The notes beneath the pieces were generated by a model. It worked only from the letters and a program-made list of their open reading frames with translations, was not told the origin of the DNA and searched no databases. From the NCBI RefSeq assembly GCF_029167375.1, contig NZ_JARFTP010000011.1, positions 65,710-129,709 on the forward strand: DNA of 64,000 nucleotides, read 5' to 3'. Of this stretch, positions 26,210 through 35,997 are shown in pieces (within the stretch, counting starts at the first letter, position 1; each line of letters begins with the position of its first letter). The stretch is from Tsukamurella sp. 8F (GTDB lineage: Bacteria; Actinomycetota; Actinomycetes; Mycobacteriales; Mycobacteriaceae). The position numbers and the translations under genes are program-made.

Positions 26210-27847
26210 ATGCGAACCAGCGTCCCCCGTCCGGCCGGTCGGCCCATGCGGCTCGCGGTGGCCGTCACCGTCGTCGCGCTCACCGCCGCATGCGCGACCA
26301 CGATCCCGGGCTCGCCGTCCCGGTCGGACGACAAGCTCGCCGGCCCCACGAAATCGAGCACGCCCGCACCGAAGCCGGGCGGCGGGGCGCCGTCGCCGGC
26401 GCTCGAGCGGTATTACACCCAGAAGGTGGAGTGGGGGTCGTGTGCGTCGTTCGCGAAGACCGACGACGTCTCCAAGTTCGACCCGGGGAGTGTCGAGTGC
26501 GGGTCGGTGACCGTGCCGATCGACTACGACGATCCCGCGGCGGGCGATGCGAAGCTCGCCGTCGTCAAGCTCCTCGCGAGCGGCGAGAAGCAGGGCTCCC
26601 TGCTGATGAATCCGGGCGGGCCCGGTGGCTCCGGCGTCCAGATGGTGCTCGGCCAGTCGGGCGACTACTCGAACCTCGCAGTCAACAAGACCTTCGACAT
26701 GGTCGGCTGGGACCCGAGGGGCGTCGGGGCGTCCACTCCGACCATCCGGTGCTACAGCGACGCTCAGGTCGACAAGAACCGCGAATCGAACCTGACCCAG
26801 GACAACACCCCGGCCGGCATCTCCAAGCAGGAGGCCTTCAACAAGGCCGAGGCGGAGCTGTGCGAGAAGAAGATGGGCAAGGAGTTCCTGGCTCATGTCG
26901 GCACGGCCGACACGGTCCGTGACCTCGACGTCCTCCGCTCGGTGCTCGGCGACAGCAAGCTCAGCTACGCGGGGTTCAGCTACGGCACCTTCATCGGCGC
27001 GATGTACGCCGAGCGGTTCCCGGGCCGCGTGCGCGCCATGGTGCTCGACGGTGCCGTGGACCCGTCCGAGGACCCGGACGTGTCCGACATCCGCCAGATG
27101 GCGGGTTTCCAGACCGTGTTCGACGATTACGCCAAGGACTGCGCGAAGCACTCGGAGTGCCCGCTGGGCACCGACCCGTCCAAGGCCGTCGACGAGTACC
27201 ACAAGATCGTGCGGCCGCTGATCGACAAGCAGGTACCGGCATCGCAGGGACGACCGCTGAGCTACTCGGACGCGTCGACGGGAACGATCCAGGCGATGTA
27301 CTCGCCCAAGCTGTGGAACGCGCTCTCCCGCGCGCTGCTGAATATCAAGGCCGGCAACGGCGCGCTCATGCAGAAGCTCGCCGACCTGTACATGAGTCGG
27401 GACGACTCGGGCCACTACAGCGGCATGATGGACGCGTTCACCGCGATCAGTTGCATGGACAACACAGCCGATACCGATCCGGCGAAGCTCGGCCGGAAGG
27501 ACACCGACATCCGGAAGGCGGCGCCGTTCAACGACGACGGCCGCGGGACCGGCCACGCGGCCAAGACCGCCTGCGCCTACTGGCCCGTTAAGAACACGCT
27601 GTCACGGCACGTGGTGAAGGCGGCGCCCAGCCTGCCTAAGACGGTGGTCGTGTCCACAACGCACGACCCGGCCACCCCGTACGCCAACGGGGTGAGTCTG
27701 GCGAAGCAGCTGGGCGCCGAGCTGATCACATTCGACGGCAGCCAGCACACTGCTACCTTCGAGGGCAACGCCTGCCTGGACGGTGCGGTGACCCGCTACC
27801 TGACCTCGCTGACTGTGCCTGCAGAGGGGTTGAAGTGCGGGGGCTGA
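26210..27847 (+). CDS. Lipoprotein serine protease/esterase, Hip1 (CaeA)-like
   Basis: A 545-residue cell-envelope alpha/beta hydrolase of the TAP/SlpD type. The lipobox LTAAC places the lipidated cysteine at residue 28. The oxyanion region is NPGGPGGSG; the triad is Ser257 in FSYGTF, Asp486 in THDPATP and His513 in GSQHTA. M. tuberculosis has two such genes side by side (Rv2223c and the Hip1 protease Rv2224c) upstream of glnA2; only one copy is found here. The ATG at 26210 gives the expected signal peptide. Convergent or divergent neighbours leave about 120 bases from nadE. Confidence 0.92.
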   Translation: MRTSVPRPAGRPMRLAVAVTVVALTAACATTIPGSPSRSDDKLAGPTKSSTPAPKPGGGAPSPALERYYTQKVEWGSCASFAKTDDVSKFDPGSVECGSVTVPIDYDDPAAGDAKLAVVKLLASGEKQGSLLMNPGGPGGSGVQMVLGQSGDYSNLAVNKTFDMVGWDPRGVGASTPTIRCYSDAQVDKNRESNLTQDNTPAGISKQEAFNKAEAELCEKKMGKEFLAHVGTADTVRDLDVLRSVLGDSKLSYAGFSYGTFIGAMYAERFPGRVRAMVLDGAVDPSEDPDVSDIRQMAGFQTVFDDYAKDCAKHSECPLGTDPSKAVDEYHKIVRPLIDKQVPASQGRPLSYSDASTGTIQAMYSPKLWNALSRALLNIKAGNGALMQKLADLYMSRDDSGHYSGMMDAFTAISCMDNTADTDPAKLGRKDTDIRKAAPFNDDGRGTGHAAKTACAYWPVKNTLSRHVVKAAPSLPKTVVVSTTHDPATPYANGVSLAKQLGAELITFDGSQHTATFEGNACLDGAVTRYLTSLTVPAEGLKCGG

Positions 27848-27864
27848 CCGTCCGGGACGCGGCG

Positions 27865-27880
27865 TTAACACGGAAGTAAC
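27865..27880 (+). promoter_or_regulatory. Possible GlnR half-site before glnA2
   Basis: TTAAC, six bases, GTAAC fits the AC-n9-AC spacing reported for GlnR sites in actinobacteria. It lies 24 bases before the glnA2 ATG. Only a single site is seen and the first half is imperfect, so this is a weaker case than the box upstream of glnA1. Confidence 0.35.
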
Positions 27881-27904
27881 AGCGCGGAGAATAGGGTCAT
27901 CGGC

Positions 27905-29245
27905 ATGGATCGGCAGCAGGAGTTCGTCCTTCGCACGATCGAGGAACGGGACATCCGCTTCGTGCGGCTCTGGTTCACCGACGTCCTCGGCTTCCTCAAG
28001 TCTGTGGCGATCGCGCCCGCCGAGCTCGAAGGCGCGTTCGCCGAGGGGATCGGCTTCGACGGATCGTCCATCGAAGGCTTCTCCCGGGTCTACGAGGCGG
28101 ACACGGTCGCCAAGCCGGACCCGTCCACATTCCAGGTGCTGCCATGGCTCGGCTCCGCGCACGAGCCCTATTCGTGCCGGATGTTCTGTGACATCGCGAT
28201 GCCGGACGGCACGCCGTCGTGGGCCGATTCGCGGCATGTTCTGCGGCGACAGCTGAACAAGGCAGCCGACCTCGGTTTCAGCTGCTACGTGCACCCCGAG
28301 ATCGAGTTCTTCCTGTTGAAAGACCTGCCGACCGACGGTAGTGAGCCGGTGCCCGCGGACCACGGCGGCTACTTCGACCAAGCCGTGCACGACACGGCGC
28401 CGACCTTCCGCCGGGACGCGATCGACGCGCTCGAGTCGATGGGCATCTCGGTCGAGTTCAGCCACCACGAGGCGGCGCCCGGCCAGCAGGAGATCGACCT
28501 GCGCTACGCGGATGCCCTGTCGATGGCGGACAACGTGATGACGTTCCGCTACCTCGTCAAGGAGGTCGCGATGGCGCAGGGCGTGCGCGCCTCGTTCATG
28601 CCCAAGCCGTTCACGGGTCACGCCGGGTCCGCGATGCACACGCACATGAGCCTGTTCGAGGGCGACCACAACGCCTTCCACGACCCGGACGACGAGTTGC
28701 AGCTGTCCGTGACGGGTAAGGCCTTCATCGCCGGCATCCTGCACCACGCGCCCGAGATCTCGGCCGTCACGAACCAGTGGGTCAACTCGTACAAGCGGCT
28801 CGTCGCGGGTGACGAGGCGCCGACCGCCGCCACGTGGGGCGCCGCCAACCGCTCGGCGATGGTGCGTGTGCCCCTGTACACGCCGAACAAGGCGTCGTCG
28901 CGGCGTATCGAGGTGCGTTCGCCGGACTCCGCATGCAACCCGTACCTCGCGTTCGCGGTACTCGCCGCCGCCGGCCTCGCCGGTATCTCCGGCGGTTACG
29001 ACCTGCCCGACGCCGCTGAGGACAACGTCTGGCGGATGACGGCCCGAGAGCGCCGTTCCCTCGGCTACCGCGATCTGCCGTCCAGTCTCGACGACGCGCT
29101 GCGCCTCATGGAGAAGAGCGAGCTCGTTGCTGAGGCCCTGGGGGAGCACGTATTCGAATACTTCTTGCGCAACAAGTGGTCCGAGTGGAACGACTACCAG
29201 TCGGTGGTGACCCCGTTCGAGCTGAAGCGCTACCTCACGGTCTGA
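27905..29245 (+). CDS. glnA2: Glutamine synthetase-like protein, GlnA2 type
   Basis: A 446-residue GS family enzyme, the same length as I recall for M. tuberculosis GlnA2 (Rv2222c). GS landmarks: [43 protein letters not shown] and NPYLAF. The adenylylation loop present in GlnA1 (DLYELPPEE) is replaced by DNVWRMT, with Trp376 at the Tyr position, so it is presumably not controlled by GlnE. Such paralogs can act on substrates other than ammonia (for example polyamines in Streptomyces). glnE begins 13 bases after the stop. Confidence 0.93.
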   Translation: MDRQQEFVLRTIEERDIRFVRLWFTDVLGFLKSVAIAPAELEGAFAEGIGFDGSSIEGFSRVYEADTVAKPDPSTFQVLPWLGSAHEPYSCRMFCDIAMPDGTPSWADSRHVLRRQLNKAADLGFSCYVHPEIEFFLLKDLPTDGSEPVPADHGGYFDQAVHDTAPTFRRDAIDALESMGISVEFSHHEAAPGQQEIDLRYADALSMADNVMTFRYLVKEVAMAQGVRASFMPKPFTGHAGSAMHTHMSLFEGDHNAFHDPDDELQLSVTGKAFIAGILHHAPEISAVTNQWVNSYKRLVAGDEAPTAATWGAANRSAMVRVPLYTPNKASSRRIEVRSPDSACNPYLAFAVLAAAGLAGISGGYDLPDAAEDNVWRMTARERRSLGYRDLPSSLDDALRLMEKSELVAEALGEHVFEYFLRNKWSEWNDYQSVVTPFELKRYLTV

Positions 29246-29258
29246 CCGGGGACTCGCA

Positions 29259-32200
29259 GTGAACCCAGACACCCAACGTTCCCGCGTCCCCGGCGTCGGG
29301 CGGCTCGGCCTCTTCGACGACTCCGCACAGGCGAACCTCGAGTCTCTGGGCTGGGCGTCCCCGGACACGGTCGACGTGCTGTGGGCGCTCTCGCGCGCAG
29401 CCGACGCCGATGTGACGCTCAAGACCCTCGTACGGCTCCGTGAGGCGCTCGGCGCGGACTGGGCCGAGCTCGACTCCGCCATCCGCAGCGATACGACGTT
29501 GCGTGGCAGGCTCTTCGGCATGCTCGGAGGTTCCGAGGCGCTCGGCGACCACCTCGTAGCGGAGCCCGGGAACTGGCGACTGCTCGCCGCGCGTGGACCT
29601 CTCGCCAGGCGCGACGAGTTGATCGCGAAGATGCTGGAATCTGTTGGTGCAGAGAAAGTTCCGGGTCGGACCGATGACGATCTGCTGTACCGGGCCGCGA
29701 CCCCGGGCCCGTCCGCGGTGCCCGCTCTGCGCAGTGCCTATCGGAACCTGGTGATGGTCCTCGCCGCACGCGACCTCGCGGACACCGTCGAGAACGAGCC
29801 GTACGTGCCGTTCGTCGAGGTGGGCGAGTACCTGGCCGACCTGGCCGACGCGGCCCTCACCGCGGCACTCGCCGTCGCCGTCGCGACGCTCTACCCCGAG
29901 GGGGACGTTCCCGGGCGGCTCGCTGTGATCGCTATGGGGAAATGCGGTGCGCGCGAGCTGAACTACGTATCCGACGTCGACGTGGTATTCGTGGCGGAGC
30001 CCGCCGACGGGCCGAGTGCGCGACTGGCCGGCGAGATGATGCGGCTGGGCTCGATGGCGTTCTTCGACGTGGACGCCGCATTGCGTCCGGAGGGCAAGAA
30101 CGGCAGCCTCACGCGGACCCTGGAGTCCCATGTCGCCTATTACAAGAGGTGGGCCAAGACGTGGGAGTTCCAGGCACTCCTCAAGGCTCGCCCGTGCACG
30201 GGCGACATGGCGCTCGGAGCCGAGTATCTCGATGCGCTCGATCCCATGGTGTGGGAGGCGGCCGAGCGCGACGACTTCGTTCCCGAGGTGCAGCAGATGC
30301 GCCGCCGGGTCGAGGAGAACGTACCGGCCGAGCTGCGCGAGCGCGAGCTCAAGCTGGGCCGCGGCAGCCTGCGCGACGTCGAGTTCGCGGTGCAGTTGCT
30401 GCAATTGGTGCACGGGCGCACGGACGAGAAGCTGCGGGTGCGCAGCACCGTCGCCGCACTGGCCGCGCTCACCGACGGCGGGTACGTGGGCCGTGACGAC
30501 GGCGCTAATTTCACTGCCTCGTATAAGTTCCTGCGACTGCTCGAGCACCGCCTGCAGCTCGAGCGGCTCAAGCGAACGCACACGCTACCGCCGTTCGACG
30601 ATGACGAGGCCTGGCGCCGTCTGGCCCGTGCGGCGCACGTCCGCCCGGACGGTGAGCGTGACGCCGCGGGCGTGTTGCGTGGCGAGCTGCGGCGTCAGTC
30701 GACACGCGTGCGGCGCCTGCATACCAAGCTGTTCTACCGTCCGCTGCTCGAGTCCATAGCCCAGCTCGACGCCGACGAGGTGCGGCTGTCCGACCAGTCG
30801 ATCGTGATGCGGCTCAAGGCCCTGGGCTTCGATCAGGCGGACCATGCTCTGCAGCATCTGAAGTCGATGGCGGACTCGTCCCGCAAGGGCCGGATCCAGA
30901 CCATCCTCCTGCCGACGCTCCTCGAATGGCTCAGCGAGACACCAAGCCCTGATGCGGGGCTGCTCAACTATCGAAAGCTGTCCGAAGCCCTCGAGAACGT
31001 CGAATGGTACCTGCGTGTGCTGCGCGACGAGTCCGTGGTCGCGCAGCGGCTGATGACGGTGCTGGGCTCGTCCACGTTCGTCGCAGAGCTGCTGCAGCGC
31101 TCCCCGGACGTCATACGTCTGTACGCCGACGGTGCTAGCGGACCCAAACTCATCGAGGCCTCGCCGCGCGAGGTGTACAACGGCATGCTCGCGGCTGTGA
31201 GTCGAGCTGCCAACCCGGACAAGGCGATCGCTGTCGCGCGTGCCATGCGCCGTGCTGAGATCGCGCGCATCGCCTCGGCCGACGTGCTGGGGATGCTGGA
31301 CGTGCCCGAGGTCTGCACGGCGCTCTCCTCGGTGTGGTCGGCTGCTCTGAACGCCGCTCTGGTAGCGGAGATCTCGCATTCGGTATCCGAACGCGCCGCG
31401 GCGGGCAAGGGCGACGCGGCGCCTGCCCGGATCGCCGTCATCGGTATGGGGCGGCTCGGCGGCAACGAGATCGGGTACGGCTCCGACGCCGACGTGCTGT
31501 TCGTGTGCGACCCGCTGTCCGATGACCCCGACGACGAGCCCGCGGCGTCGAAGTGGGCCAACCAGATCGCGGACGCGGTACGCAAGCGGCTCGGGGCACC
31601 TTCGGTGGATCCCGGGCTGGAGGTCGATACCGGTCTGCGGCCCGAGGGCCGCAACGGTCCCGTGGTCCGCACGCTCGCCGGCTACAAGCGTTACTACGAC
31701 AAGTGGGCGCAGCCGTGGGAGGTTCAGGCGCTGCTGCGGGCGACGACGGTGGCCGGCGACGAGGACCTCGGGCTCGAATTCCTGCACGCAGTCGACCCGA
31801 TCCGTTACCCGGAGGGCGGTGTCTCGAAGGACACGGTGCGGGAGCTGCGCCGCATCAAAGCGCGCGTCGACTCCGAGCGGCTACCGCGCGGTGCCGACCC
31901 GGCGACCCATACGAAGCTGGGGCGAGGCGGCCTCTCCGACGTCGAGTGGACCGTGCAGTTGCTACAGCTACTGCACGCGGGTGCTGTTCCTGCACTGCAG
32001 AACACGTCGACGCTCGAATCGCTCGAGGCGATCGGCGCCAACGAGGTGCTGGGCGAGTCGGATGTGGCCTTGCTGCGGGACGCGTGGCTCACCGCGACGA
32101 GGGCCCGCAATGCGCTGTTCCTGGTGCGCGGCAAGCGCGTCGATCAGCTTCCGGGGCCCGGTGCGGTGCTGTCGAACATCGCCTATGTGGCCGGTGTGCG

Positions 32201-32291
32201 CGAGGGCAGCGCGCTCGACTTCCTAGAGGACTACCTGCGGACGACCCGCCGTGCTCGCGGAGTCGTGGACCGCGTGTTCTGGGGCGAGTGA
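29259..32291 (+). CDS. glnE: Glutamine synthetase adenylyltransferase/deadenylylase
   Basis: Bifunctional enzyme that adenylylates and deadenylylates GlnA1 in response to nitrogen status. The 1010 residues contain two nucleotidyltransferase domains, each followed by a PII-uridylyltransferase-type helical region: [19 protein letters not shown] near residue 229 and [20 protein letters not shown] near 727. Both keep the SDxD metal motif. Length is close to the M. tuberculosis protein. The GTG start at 29259 lies 13 bases after glnA2, so the two genes are probably cotranscribed. Its substrate GlnA1 is encoded about 5 kb away and keeps the target tyrosine. Confidence 0.96.
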   Translation: MNPDTQRSRVPGVGRLGLFDDSAQANLESLGWASPDTVDVLWALSRAADADVTLKTLVRLREALGADWAELDSAIRSDTTLRGRLFGMLGGSEALGDHLVAEPGNWRLLAARGPLARRDELIAKMLESVGAEKVPGRTDDDLLYRAATPGPSAVPALRSAYRNLVMVLAARDLADTVENEPYVPFVEVGEYLADLADAALTAALAVAVATLYPEGDVPGRLAVIAMGKCGARELNYVSDVDVVFVAEPADGPSARLAGEMMRLGSMAFFDVDAALRPEGKNGSLTRTLESHVAYYKRWAKTWEFQALLKARPCTGDMALGAEYLDALDPMVWEAAERDDFVPEVQQMRRRVEENVPAELRERELKLGRGSLRDVEFAVQLLQLVHGRTDEKLRVRSTVAALAALTDGGYVGRDDGANFTASYKFLRLLEHRLQLERLKRTHTLPPFDDDEAWRRLARAAHVRPDGERDAAGVLRGELRRQSTRVRRLHTKLFYRPLLESIAQLDADEVRLSDQSIVMRLKALGFDQADHALQHLKSMADSSRKGRIQTILLPTLLEWLSETPSPDAGLLNYRKLSEALENVEWYLRVLRDESVVAQRLMTVLGSSTFVAELLQRSPDVIRLYADGASGPKLIEASPREVYNGMLAAVSRAANPDKAIAVARAMRRAEIARIASADVLGMLDVPEVCTALSSVWSAALNAALVAEISHSVSERAAAGKGDAAPARIAVIGMGRLGGNEIGYGSDADVLFVCDPLSDDPDDEPAASKWANQIADAVRKRLGAPSVDPGLEVDTGLRPEGRNGPVVRTLAGYKRYYDKWAQPWEVQALLRATTVAGDEDLGLEFLHAVDPIRYPEGGVSKDTVRELRRIKARVDSERLPRGADPATHTKLGRGGLSDVEWTVQLLQLLHAGAVPALQNTSTLESLEAIGANEVLGESDVALLRDAWLTATRARNALFLVRGKRVDQLPGPGAVLSNIAYVAGVREGSALDFLEDYLRTTRRARGVVDRVFWGE

Positions 32292-32394
32292 GTCAGCGCC
32301 CGCGAACCGGTCGGGTGCCGGTAGGTATCGGTTCGGTAGCGGTCCGGCCGGCGGCGCGCGTCGCGGAGCCGTACGTGCCCGGGCCGCGGGCACA

Positions 32395-33378
32395 ATGACG
32401 CCCATGCGGACGGCTGTACGGATATTGCTCACCCTGCTTGCGGCGCTGCTGATCCTGATCGGCGTTGCGACGGCCGTGTTGCATTTCGTGCCATCCACCT
32501 CGCAGTACCTGATCGCGCTTACCGCGTTCGCGCAGCCGCTGGTCGTGGCACCTCTGCTCGGCGTGATCGTCTGTGTGTTCCTGCGCAGGTGGTTCGGGAT
32601 CTTCGTCGGTGTGCTCACCACGGCGTGTTGTGTACTGATCCAGCTGCCGATGATCCTCGGCGCGCCGGCGGCGGACCGCGGTGTCGTACTGACTGTGATG
32701 CAGGCGAACATCGACCGGGGGCGCGCGGACATCTCGGCACTCGCGAAGTTGGTGGAGGACAACCACGTCGACGTCCTCACCGTGTCGGAGCTCACGGACT
32801 CGGCGGAGACGCAGATCGGCGACTCCGCTATCCGCGGGACTCTCTCGTATTCGTTCACCCAACCCGCCAAGGACGCGGACGGCACAGGCGTCTACAGCCG
32901 CTTCCCCGTCGAGTCGACGGTCGCTATGCAGGGATACACCCTCGCGAACCTGTCAGCGGTGACCATCGTGCCGGGAGGCGGCCCCGTGCAGCTGTACGGA
33001 CTCCACCTCGTACCCCCGTACCCACACGCGAAGGACTGGAACGCCGAGATCGCCCGTGCGCGCGATACTCTGGCGCAGGTCCCGGCCGGCCGGGCAACCA
33101 TCGCGATGGGTGACTTCAACTCGACCTGGGACAACAAGCAGTTCCGTCGGTTCCTCAGCGCCGGCGAGCCCGGCCAGGGCGGCGCAGCCGGCTATACAGA
33201 CGCTGCCGAGGCCATCGGCGGACGCTGGCTTCCTACGTACCCCACCGATCGCTGGTTCCCGCCTGTGCTGGCGCTCGACCACGTGCTCGTACGGTCGGCG
33301 AACGTCGCGTCGCTGCGCTCGTACTCGATGCCCGGTTCCGACCATCGGGCTCTGATCGCGCGGGTCTCGCTGGGCTGA
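32395..33378 (+). CDS. Membrane-anchored endonuclease/exonuclease/phosphatase family protein
   Basis: A 327-residue protein with three N-terminal membrane helices (about 7-95) followed by an EEP-fold domain. Catalytic landmarks are VMQANIDRGRAD, VDVLTVSELTD, YGLHLVPPYPH, MGDFNSTWD and the final GSDHRALIARV. The EEP domain would lie outside the cell membrane if helix counting is right; substrates could be phospholipid or sugar phosphates rather than DNA. An alternative start is ATG 32404. A hairpin (GTGCCCG/CGGGCAC, 32375-32393) ends just before the ATG, so translation may start from a leaderless or processed message. Confidence 0.85.
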   Translation: MTPMRTAVRILLTLLAALLILIGVATAVLHFVPSTSQYLIALTAFAQPLVVAPLLGVIVCVFLRRWFGIFVGVLTTACCVLIQLPMILGAPAADRGVVLTVMQANIDRGRADISALAKLVEDNHVDVLTVSELTDSAETQIGDSAIRGTLSYSFTQPAKDADGTGVYSRFPVESTVAMQGYTLANLSAVTIVPGGGPVQLYGLHLVPPYPHAKDWNAEIARARDTLAQVPAGRATIAMGDFNSTWDNKQFRRFLSAGEPGQGGAAGYTDAAEAIGGRWLPTYPTDRWFPPVLALDHVLVRSANVASLRSYSMPGSDHRALIARVSLG

Positions 33379-33408
33379 CCCGTCAGGTCCACCCGGTAGC
33401 CTGACCGG

Positions 33409-34710
33409 GTGCAGAAGGCAGACGTGGCGGGCCGGGCCCGCGTGGCTGGGCAGCGTGCCCGCGGCGCGGGGCAGCGGATGGCGCACGACGCGACTCAGCG
33501 CTGGCGCGAGAGGACGGGACGAGACGAGATCATCTACCTCGTCGCGCCTGCGGGGCACCCCAACTACGGCGACGAGCTCATCGTCCGCACCTGGCTGAGA
33601 TACCTGGCACAGGTGCGGCCGCACGCCACCGTCGTCGTGGACTGCCACTCACCCGGCCAGGCGTGCCTGTACTTCCAGGACGACCACCCGCGAGTCCTCT
33701 TCGTGGACACATTGTGGCAGCTGACGATCTACGCCGACCGGGACCTACCCGACGATGTCGGGGTCCCCCCGTGGGAGTGGGTAGCGGACTCCGCGTCCCG
33801 CCTGGGCGGGGCGCCCCGGCTGGCCGAGGGCGTCGACCTGCTGCGGCGGGCTTCGACGGTGCACCTCGTGGGCGGGGGATACCTCAACGCACTGTGGCCC
33901 GGGCAGGTCTCGCTGGTCACCGGGGCTGCGGCGGTCGCGCGTTCCACCGGGGCGCGCGTGGTCGCTACCGGTCACGGGCTAACACCCGTTTTTCTGGGGG
34001 CGCGCGGCGACGCATTCCTCACGGCGGCATCTGCTTTCGAGCTCTTCGACGTACGTGACGCCGCGTCACTCGAGGTGCTCGCGGGTGTGCCCGGTGCCCG
34101 CTGTACGGGCGATGACGTGTGGCTCGCCGTGCCCGATGTCGCCGTGCCGTGCCAGGAACGCCACGCGGGCCCGCTCGATGGCGTCGCGTTGTGCGTTCAG
34201 GCCGACCTGGTGGGCGATTTCCGTTATGCAGGGGCCGACGGTGTCGCCGCCCTGGCCGGATTCGTCCGGGACACCCTGGATGCGTGGGAGGTGCCAGGCG
34301 ATCAGGTGACCGTCGTGGAGGGTATTCCTGGGCGGGACTACGAGGTGCCCGAGCTGCTGGGAGATCGTCTCGCTGGTGCGACCGTGGTGCCGTTCCTCGA
34401 CGTGTGGAGACTCGGTATGCCGGTAGGCGCGGGCCGGACGTGGCTCGGCACGCGCTTCCACCCGCACCTCGTGGCCGCGGCCGCAGGCGATTCGGGTGTC
34501 GCGATCGTTCCGAAGCCCGACTACTACGCCACCAAGCACGCGTCACTCACTGCGGCGGGCTCGAAGTGGACCGTCGTCGGCGGGGACGGGGAGCCGGCGG
34601 TGCCTCCGCGCCCGACGGCGGGCGGCTTCTCCGCCGTGGACCGGGAGCGCAACGTCGCCGCGAAGGCCGCGCTCGCCGCCGAGCTGTACCCCCGTCGGCG
34701 GCTGCTCTAG
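33409..34710 (+). CDS. Polysaccharide pyruvyl transferase family protein
   Basis: A 433-residue protein with the pattern of the PS_pyruv_trans family: GHPNYGDELIVRTWLRYL at the N terminus, VHLVGGGYLNALWP in the middle, and WLGTRFHPHLVAAAAGDSG near the end. Relatives transfer pyruvate as a ketal onto cell-surface sugars; here no other polysaccharide genes are near, so the acceptor is unknown. The GTG at 33409 is the first good start after the EEP gene, 30 bases upstream. Its stop is one base from the convergent methyltransferase stop. Confidence 0.85.
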   Translation: MQKADVAGRARVAGQRARGAGQRMAHDATQRWRERTGRDEIIYLVAPAGHPNYGDELIVRTWLRYLAQVRPHATVVVDCHSPGQACLYFQDDHPRVLFVDTLWQLTIYADRDLPDDVGVPPWEWVADSASRLGGAPRLAEGVDLLRRASTVHLVGGGYLNALWPGQVSLVTGAAAVARSTGARVVATGHGLTPVFLGARGDAFLTAASAFELFDVRDAASLEVLAGVPGARCTGDDVWLAVPDVAVPCQERHAGPLDGVALCVQADLVGDFRYAGADGVAALAGFVRDTLDAWEVPGDQVTVVEGIPGRDYEVPELLGDRLAGATVVPFLDVWRLGMPVGAGRTWLGTRFHPHLVAAAAGDSGVAIVPKPDYYATKHASLTAAGSKWTVVGGDGEPAVPPRPTAGGFSAVDRERNVAAKAALAAELYPRRRLL

Positions 34711-34711
34711 C

Positions 34712-35323
34712 TCACGGCCTGTGCCACTCAAGCGTGTACCGGAAACCGAGGCGGCGGTGCATGCGAGCGCCCGGGAGCAACCCCCGAGCGGTCTGTCGGA
34801 TCTGCGCATACGACTCGTCGGGATCGCGCACCGGGAAAAGTACGGCGGGCGCCGGTCCTCGACACGGACGTGGGTGCTTTGCGAAGCCGATGACGGGATT
34901 GGTCGCCGCGCAGATCGCAAACCACGCGTAATCGCGCGCCGACTCGGGGCGCACGAGACCCGCGACCAGCAACCGTCCGCCGGGGGCCAGCAACTCGTGG
35001 CAGCGCCGAAGGGTGGCGTCGAGGTCGAGATGGTGTAGCGACGCGATCATCGTGATCACATCGTAAGATCCTGCGGCGGCATCGAATCCGTCGATGACCC
35101 GGACGTCGAGGCCCGCACAGCGCTCGGCTGTGGCGGCGCGCATCGACGCATCGCTGTCGGCGGCGTCGACGCTGGAGAACTCACGTGCGAGTCGCGCAGC
35201 AAGCCCGCCACGCCCGCAGCCGACGTCGAGCGCGCGAGCGCGGCGCCCGGGGAGACGACGCAGGATCCACCCCTGGAAGTGGTCGTTGTGGCTCCAAGGG
35301 TGCCGCTCGTTGAGGCGCCGCAG
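34712..35323 (-). CDS. Class I SAM-dependent methyltransferase lacking a standard start codon
   Basis: The translated frame gives LNERHPWSHNDHFQGWIL, the SAM motif LDVGCGRGG, then ITMIASLHHLDLDATLRRCHELLAPGGRLLVAGL, a clear class I methyltransferase of about 200 residues. The frame is open only back to the FKBP stop at 35351-35353, and no ATG, GTG or TTG lies between that stop and the SAM motif. The coordinates use a CTG at 35323. An ATG at 35347-35345 is in another frame and meets a TAG after five codons, so a one-base shift may have broken the gene. The first in-frame ATG (35143) would remove the SAM site. It could be a CTG start, a frameshifted pseudogene, or a sequence error. Confidence 0.55.
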   Translation of the reverse strand: MRRLNERHPWSHNDHFQGWILRRLPGRRARALDVGCGRGGLAARLAREFSSVDAADSDASMRAATAERCAGLDVRVIDGFDAAAGSYDVITMIASLHHLDLDATLRRCHELLAPGGRLLVAGLVRPESARDYAWFAICAATNPVIGFAKHPRPCRGPAPAVLFPVRDPDESYAQIRQTARGLLPGARMHRRLGFRYTLEWHRP

Positions 35324-35350
35324 CGTCTCTATCCCGACGCGGCCATCGGG

Positions 35351-35929
35351 TCAGCTGTTCGCGGAGAGGATCTTGATGGCGAAGATCAGGGTGTCGGTGG
35401 GCTGGATGCCGGCGTCGGGCTGGCCCTGCGGGTAGCCGTCGGCGGGAACCATCGCCACCGCTACCGTGGAGCCCACCTTCTGGCCGGCGATCGCCTTGCT
35501 GAAACCGGGCACCACGCCGTTCAGCGAGAAGTCGGCGGGCGCGCCACGCTGGTAGGCGCTATCGAATACGTTGCCGTCGCGGCCGTTGACGCCCATGTAG
35601 CAGACCGACACCGATGCGTTCGCGCCCACGACCGCACCCGTACCCGTCTTCAGCGTATGCACCTGGGTCTCGGCAACGGTGAAGGGGCCCTTCACGGTGA
35701 CCTTGGGTGCGGCGGTGTCGGTGGAGCCGGTGACCTCGGCAGACCCCGTCTTCCCGGTCACCGTCCACTCGGGCTTCACATCGGCGGCCGGGGCCGCGGT
35801 CGGGCAGCCCGACGAGCCGGCCGCGGCATCGGTGTCGGACGGTGCTGCTTTCGTCGATGACGAGCCGCACGCGGCCAGTGCCGCCGCTGCGGCGACGGTG
35901 ACGGGGATCAGTGCCAGTCTCTTGTTCAC
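35351..35929 (-). CDS. Lipoprotein FKBP-type peptidyl-prolyl isomerase
   Basis: A 192-residue exported protein with lipobox ALAAC (lipid cysteine 21), a linker rich in Ser/Ala, and an FKBP-like domain in the C-terminal 120 residues (VCYMGVNGRDGNVFDSAYQRG, FSLNGVVPGFSKAIAGQKVGS, VPADGYPQGQPDAGI, DTLIFAIKIL). It probably helps folding of exported proteins outside the cytoplasmic membrane. The stop directly adjoins the open frame of the methyltransferase. Divergent from the AAA+ gene. Confidence 0.9.
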   Translation of the reverse strand: MNKRLALIPVTVAAAAALAACGSSSTKAAPSDTDAAAGSSGCPTAAPAADVKPEWTVTGKTGSAEVTGSTDTAAPKVTVKGPFTVAETQVHTLKTGTGAVVGANASVSVCYMGVNGRDGNVFDSAYQRGAPADFSLNGVVPGFSKAIAGQKVGSTVAVAMVPADGYPQGQPDAGIQPTDTLIFAIKILSANS

Positions 35930-35997
35930 CCGGCCAACCTACCGTTGTGCCCGAAATTCGGTGGAGACCGGCGATGCGGCGCGCGTACGGTCGGCCG

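Noticed and set aside
29235-30581. Long minus-strand frame across the glnE N terminus
   Set aside because: Shadow of glnE; no recognisable protein motif.
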